Positions 4,049 to 6,251 of a DNA stretch of 6,251 nt are shown here, in pieces. Below the pieces are notes generated by a model. That model ran no database searches and had not been told where the DNA came from. It saw nothing but the letters and a program-made list of their open reading frames with translations. The DNA is taken from NCBI GenBank assembly GCA_937942115.1, contig CALDFY010000115.1, forward strand, positions 1-6,251, given 5' to 3'. This DNA comes from an uncultured Anaerolineae bacterium. GTDB lineage: Bacteria > Chloroflexota > Anaerolineae > B4-G1 > DUEL01. Position 1 is the stretch's first letter. The number at the start of each line of letters is the position of its first letter. Position numbers and translations under genes: made by a program.

Positions 4049-6210
4049 AGGCGGGCGTCGCCCACCAGGACGCCCCGGGGGAGGACGAAGACCGGGTTCA
4101 GGTCCATCTCGGCGATTTCCGGGTAGAGGAACGGCAGTTCAGAGACCCGCGCGATGAGGTCGGCCAGCGCGTCCAGGTCGCCCGGGGGACGGCCCCGAGC
4201 GCCCGCCAGCAGGGCCGCCATACGGGTCTCCCGAATCATGGCCGCCGCCTCGTCCCGGTCCACCGGCGCCACCCGCAGCACGACGTCCCCCAGGAGTTCG
4301 GTGTAGATGCCCCCCGCCCCGAAGGCCACCACCGGGCCGAACTGGGGATCCCGGAAGAGTCCCACCAGCACCTCCTGCGCGTCCCGGATGAAGGGGTAGA
4401 TGATGACGCCCCGGAAGTCCCGCCCGGCGGCAATCTCGGCCAGGCGCGCGAAGCCCGCGCGGACGGCGTCGTCATCACCGATGCCCAGGATGACCCCGCC
4501 GACCTCCGATTTGTGCAGAATCTGCGGGGAGACGACCTTCATCACCACCGGGTAGCCCATCTCCCGGGCCGCCGCTACTGCTTCGTCGGCGCTCCCGGCC
4601 GTGCGGAACGGCGGGACGGGGATGCCGTTTTCCCGCAGCCAGGCCATCAGGTCCGGCTCCAGGAGCACGGCACTTCGCTGCGCTTCGTGCCTGACTGTTC
4701 GTAGTAAGCGACGCAGCGAAGCGGAGTCGCGTCCAACGGCACTCCGCTGCGCTTCGTGCCTGACTGTTCGTAGTAAGCGACGCAGCGAAGCGGAGTCGCG
4801 TCCAACGGCACTCCGCTGCGCTTCGTGCCTGACTCCGAACGTTTGGAGTAAGCGACGGGGCGAAGCGGAGTCGCGTCGGACGGCATCATACTCTGCCAGG
4901 CGCGCCAGCGCCGCCACCGCCCGCTCGCCGGTGGCGAAGTTGGGGACCCCCTGCTCCCGCAGGTAGCGGACGGCTTCGGCGACGATGGGGCCGGGGAGGA
5001 AGGCCGCCGCCACCGGTTTGCCGCTCTCCCGCGCCGCCTGTACCACCCCGCGCGCCAGCGGGACTGAATCCAGGTAGGCCGGGGCGATGTTCAGCGCCAC
5101 CGCCGCATCGTATTCCTCCAGGACGGTCATCAGCGTCCGCCGGTACCCCTCCTCCGTCCCCTCCACCGTCAGGTCGATGGGGTTGGAGAGGCCGCAGTGC
5201 GGGGGGAGGAAGGCGGAGAGCCGCTCCCGGAGCGCCGGGGACGGTTCAGCGACCGTCAGCCCCACCTCCTCGGCCCGGTCGGCGGCCAGGACTCCCGGCC
5301 CGCCGGAGTTGGTGACGATGACCACCCGGCGGCCCCGCACCGGCGGCAGGGCGGTGAAGCCCAGGCAGAAGTCAAACATCTCCTCCAGCGAGGCCACCCG
5401 GAGCGCGCCGCACTGACGGAGCGCGGCGTCGTACACCGAGTCGGCGCCGGCCATGGAGCCGGTGTGGGAGAGGGTGGCCCGTCGGCCTGCCTCCGTCCGT
5501 CCGGCTTTGATGACGACCACCGGCTTGTGGCGCGTGCAGGCCGCCAGCGCGCGCAGAAACTCCCGCCCCTCCGTCACCTCCTCAATGTAGAGGGCCACCA
5601 CCTGGGTCTCGGGGTCTTCGGCCAGGTACTCCAGGAAATCCCGCTCGTTCAGGTCGGCGCCGTTGCCGTAACTGATGAACTTGGCGATCCCCAGGCCGTG
5701 CTCTTTGGCCCAGGCCAGGAAGACGCCGCCGACGGCGCCGCTCTGGGCGACCAGGGAGACGGAGCCCGCCGGGGGACGCGTCTCCAGGGTGGGGAAGAGG
5801 GCATGGTGGGTGTTGACGATGCCCGCGCAATTGGGGCCGACAACCCGGATGCCCGTCCGCCGGACGACCTCCCGGATGGCCTCTTCTCCGGCGACGTTGC
5901 CCACTTCCGAGAACCCGGCGGTGATGACGACGGCGGCGCGCACCCCGGCCCGCGCGCATTCCTCCAGGACGGCGGGGACGGTGGCCGCCGGGGTGACGAT
6001 GACGGCCAGGTCTACCGGCCCGCCGACTTCCGCCACCGACGGATAGCCGGCGACACCCAGCGCGCCCTGTCCTTTGGGGTTGACTACGGCCAGGCGCGCG
6101 GGCGGGAAGCCGCCGTCCAGCATCTGGCGGAGCAGGTAGTATCCCAGTTTCCCCTCGCCGACAGAGCCGACGAGGGCCACTGCACGGGGGGTGAAGAGGG
6201 CTGGCCACAT
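4015..6210 (-). CDS. ADP-forming acyl-CoA (acetyl-CoA type) synthetase, fused alpha-beta
   Basis: Encodes 731 residues. The family interconverts acyl-CoA + ADP + phosphate and acid + CoA + ATP in the cytoplasm, typically making ATP in fermentation or activating acids. Residues 1 to about 130 are the CoA-binding Rossmann domain (AVALVGS..GKLG, VNPKG). Two ligase domains follow (about 148-440), with LSHTGSMAG placing the phosphorylated His249. The ATP-grasp half (about 517-725) has GYPVVMK (552-558), ILHKSEVGGV with the second phospho-histidine His566, and EMDLNP (701-706) for metal binding. All key residues are present, so activity is expected; the acyl substrate cannot be read from sequence. 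The start follows the family pattern LFTPRAVALVGS. Two oddities: residues 445-515 are encoded by a DNA repeat inserted in the interdomain linker, and the tail after DARL (about 722-731) is encoded by an 8-bp array. The GGGAGAATC array unit abuts the ATG, and no Shine-Dalgarno is seen. Confidence 0.93.
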   Translation of the reverse strand: MWPALFTPRAVALVGSVGEGKLGYYLLRQMLDGGFPPARLAVVNPKGQGALGVAGYPSVAEVGGPVDLAVIVTPAATVPAVLEECARAGVRAAVVITAGFSEVGNVAGEEAIREVVRRTGIRVVGPNCAGIVNTHHALFPTLETRPPAGSVSLVAQSGAVGGVFLAWAKEHGLGIAKFISYGNGADLNERDFLEYLAEDPETQVVALYIEEVTEGREFLRALAACTRHKPVVVIKAGRTEAGRRATLSHTGSMAGADSVYDAALRQCGALRVASLEEMFDFCLGFTALPPVRGRRVVIVTNSGGPGVLAADRAEEVGLTVAEPSPALRERLSAFLPPHCGLSNPIDLTVEGTEEGYRRTLMTVLEEYDAAVALNIAPAYLDSVPLARGVVQAARESGKPVAAAFLPGPIVAEAVRYLREQGVPNFATGERAVAALARLAEYDAVRRDSASPRRLLQTFGVRHEAQRSAVGRDSASLRRLLRTVRHEAQRSAVGRDSASLRRLLRTVRHEAQRSAVLLEPDLMAWLRENGIPVPPFRTAGSADEAVAAAREMGYPVVMKVVSPQILHKSEVGGVILGIGDDDAVRAGFARLAEIAAGRDFRGVIIYPFIRDAQEVLVGLFRDPQFGPVVAFGAGGIYTELLGDVVLRVAPVDRDEAAAMIRETRMAALLAGARGRPPGDLDALADLIARVSELPFLYPEIAEMDLNPVFVLPRGVLVGDARLILRFSDSPIL
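4666..4878 (-). repeat. Three in-frame copies of a 69-75-bp repeat in the synthetase linker
   Basis: Units at 4666-4734 and 4735-4803 (69 bp each, nearly identical) and a diverged 75-bp unit at 4804-4878. They encode GRDSASLRRLL-RTVRHEAQRSAV twice, preceded by the variant RRDSASPRRLLQTFGVRHEA. Each 69-bp unit contains two hairpin-like halves, GGCAC..GTGCC (e.g. 4738-4760) and GCGAC..GTCGC (4777-4799), and an 8-bp perfect inverted pair ACTCCGCT/AGCGGAGT (4741-4748/4789-4796). The 213 bp add 71 residues between the alpha and beta halves, where related proteins have only a flexible linker. The unit looks like a palindromic intergenic-type repeat that happens to lack stops in this frame. Confidence 0.9.
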
Positions 6211-6211
6211 G

Positions 6212-6251
6212 GGAGAATCAGAGAATCAGAGAATCAGAGAATCAGAGAATC
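6212..6251. repeat. Second 8-bp repeat array, directly upstream of the synthetase start
   Basis: One GGAGAATC followed by four AGAGAATC on the plus strand, running to the window edge, so its true length is unknown. It has the same unit and orientation as the array at 3985-4048. On the coding strand the last unit and one C (GATTCTCCC) run straight into the ATG at 6210. The region where a ribosome binding site should be is therefore repeat. Confidence 0.9.

Noticed and set aside
4666..4878. CRISPR array
   Set aside because: The units are tandem with no unique spacers and lie within a coding frame.
4601..4966. Plus-strand and second minus-strand open frames across the 69-bp repeats (also 4647-4889)
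   Set aside because: They are open only because the repeat unit is a multiple of three without stops. There is no ribosome binding site or recognisable protein, and the synthetase frame has clear homology on both sides.

Overview
The window is GC-rich, protein-dense bacterial DNA with all supported genes on the minus strand. In order of transcription (high to low coordinates) they are: a fused ADP-forming acyl-CoA synthetase (6210-4015), the chromosome-segregation kleisin scpA (3981-3253), a 389-bp intergenic stretch holding a hairpin-rich segment and a promoter, a large CHAT protease / NB-ARC ATPase / TPR protein (2863-284, with its tail shifted out of frame to 171), and the start of a small protein (167 to beyond the left edge). 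The gene content, GC-rich codon use and taste for small repeats suggest a Chloroflexota bacterium (Anaerolineae or relatives). This is inference from style and family, not from a marker gene.

Right part: the synthetase carries both phospho-histidine motifs of its family and looks catalytically complete. Its gene is bracketed by two arrays of an 8-bp repeat in the same orientation. One abuts the start codon. The other encodes the last residues, supplies the stop codon and fills the gap before scpA. Neither the synthetase nor scpA has a visible Shine-Dalgarno sequence; the repeat sits where it should be. A second repeat, about 69 bp in three copies, is inserted in frame in the linker between the CoA-ligase and ATP-grasp halves.

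Middle: scpA is full length, but its last seven shared codons (GPIFIYP) are repeated exactly, as 21 bp, 217 bp further downstream. There they are followed by a different short tail and stop. The 217 bp between has imperfect terminal inverted repeats and a string of hairpins, as expected of a small non-autonomous insertion or a structured RNA. The stop of the ghost tail overlaps the -35 box of a good sigma-70-type promoter for the CHAT gene.

Left part: the CHAT gene has the effector / STAND NTPase / repeat-sensor layout seen in many conflict and signalling proteins, with an intact His-Cys dyad and Walker motifs. A 22-codon ORF with a strong ribosome binding site lies in its leader, in the same frame and separated by one TGA. 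At the other end, a 5-bp tandem duplication breaks the last TPR repeat; deleting one copy restores an 895-residue protein whose stop lies 3 bp before the next gene. That small gene may encode a DNA-binding or antitoxin-like protein and looks translationally coupled to the CHAT gene. The unusual unit here is therefore leader ORF, CHAT-STAND protein and small coupled partner, possibly a defence or stress-response cassette, with the sensor end of the main protein broken in this sequence.
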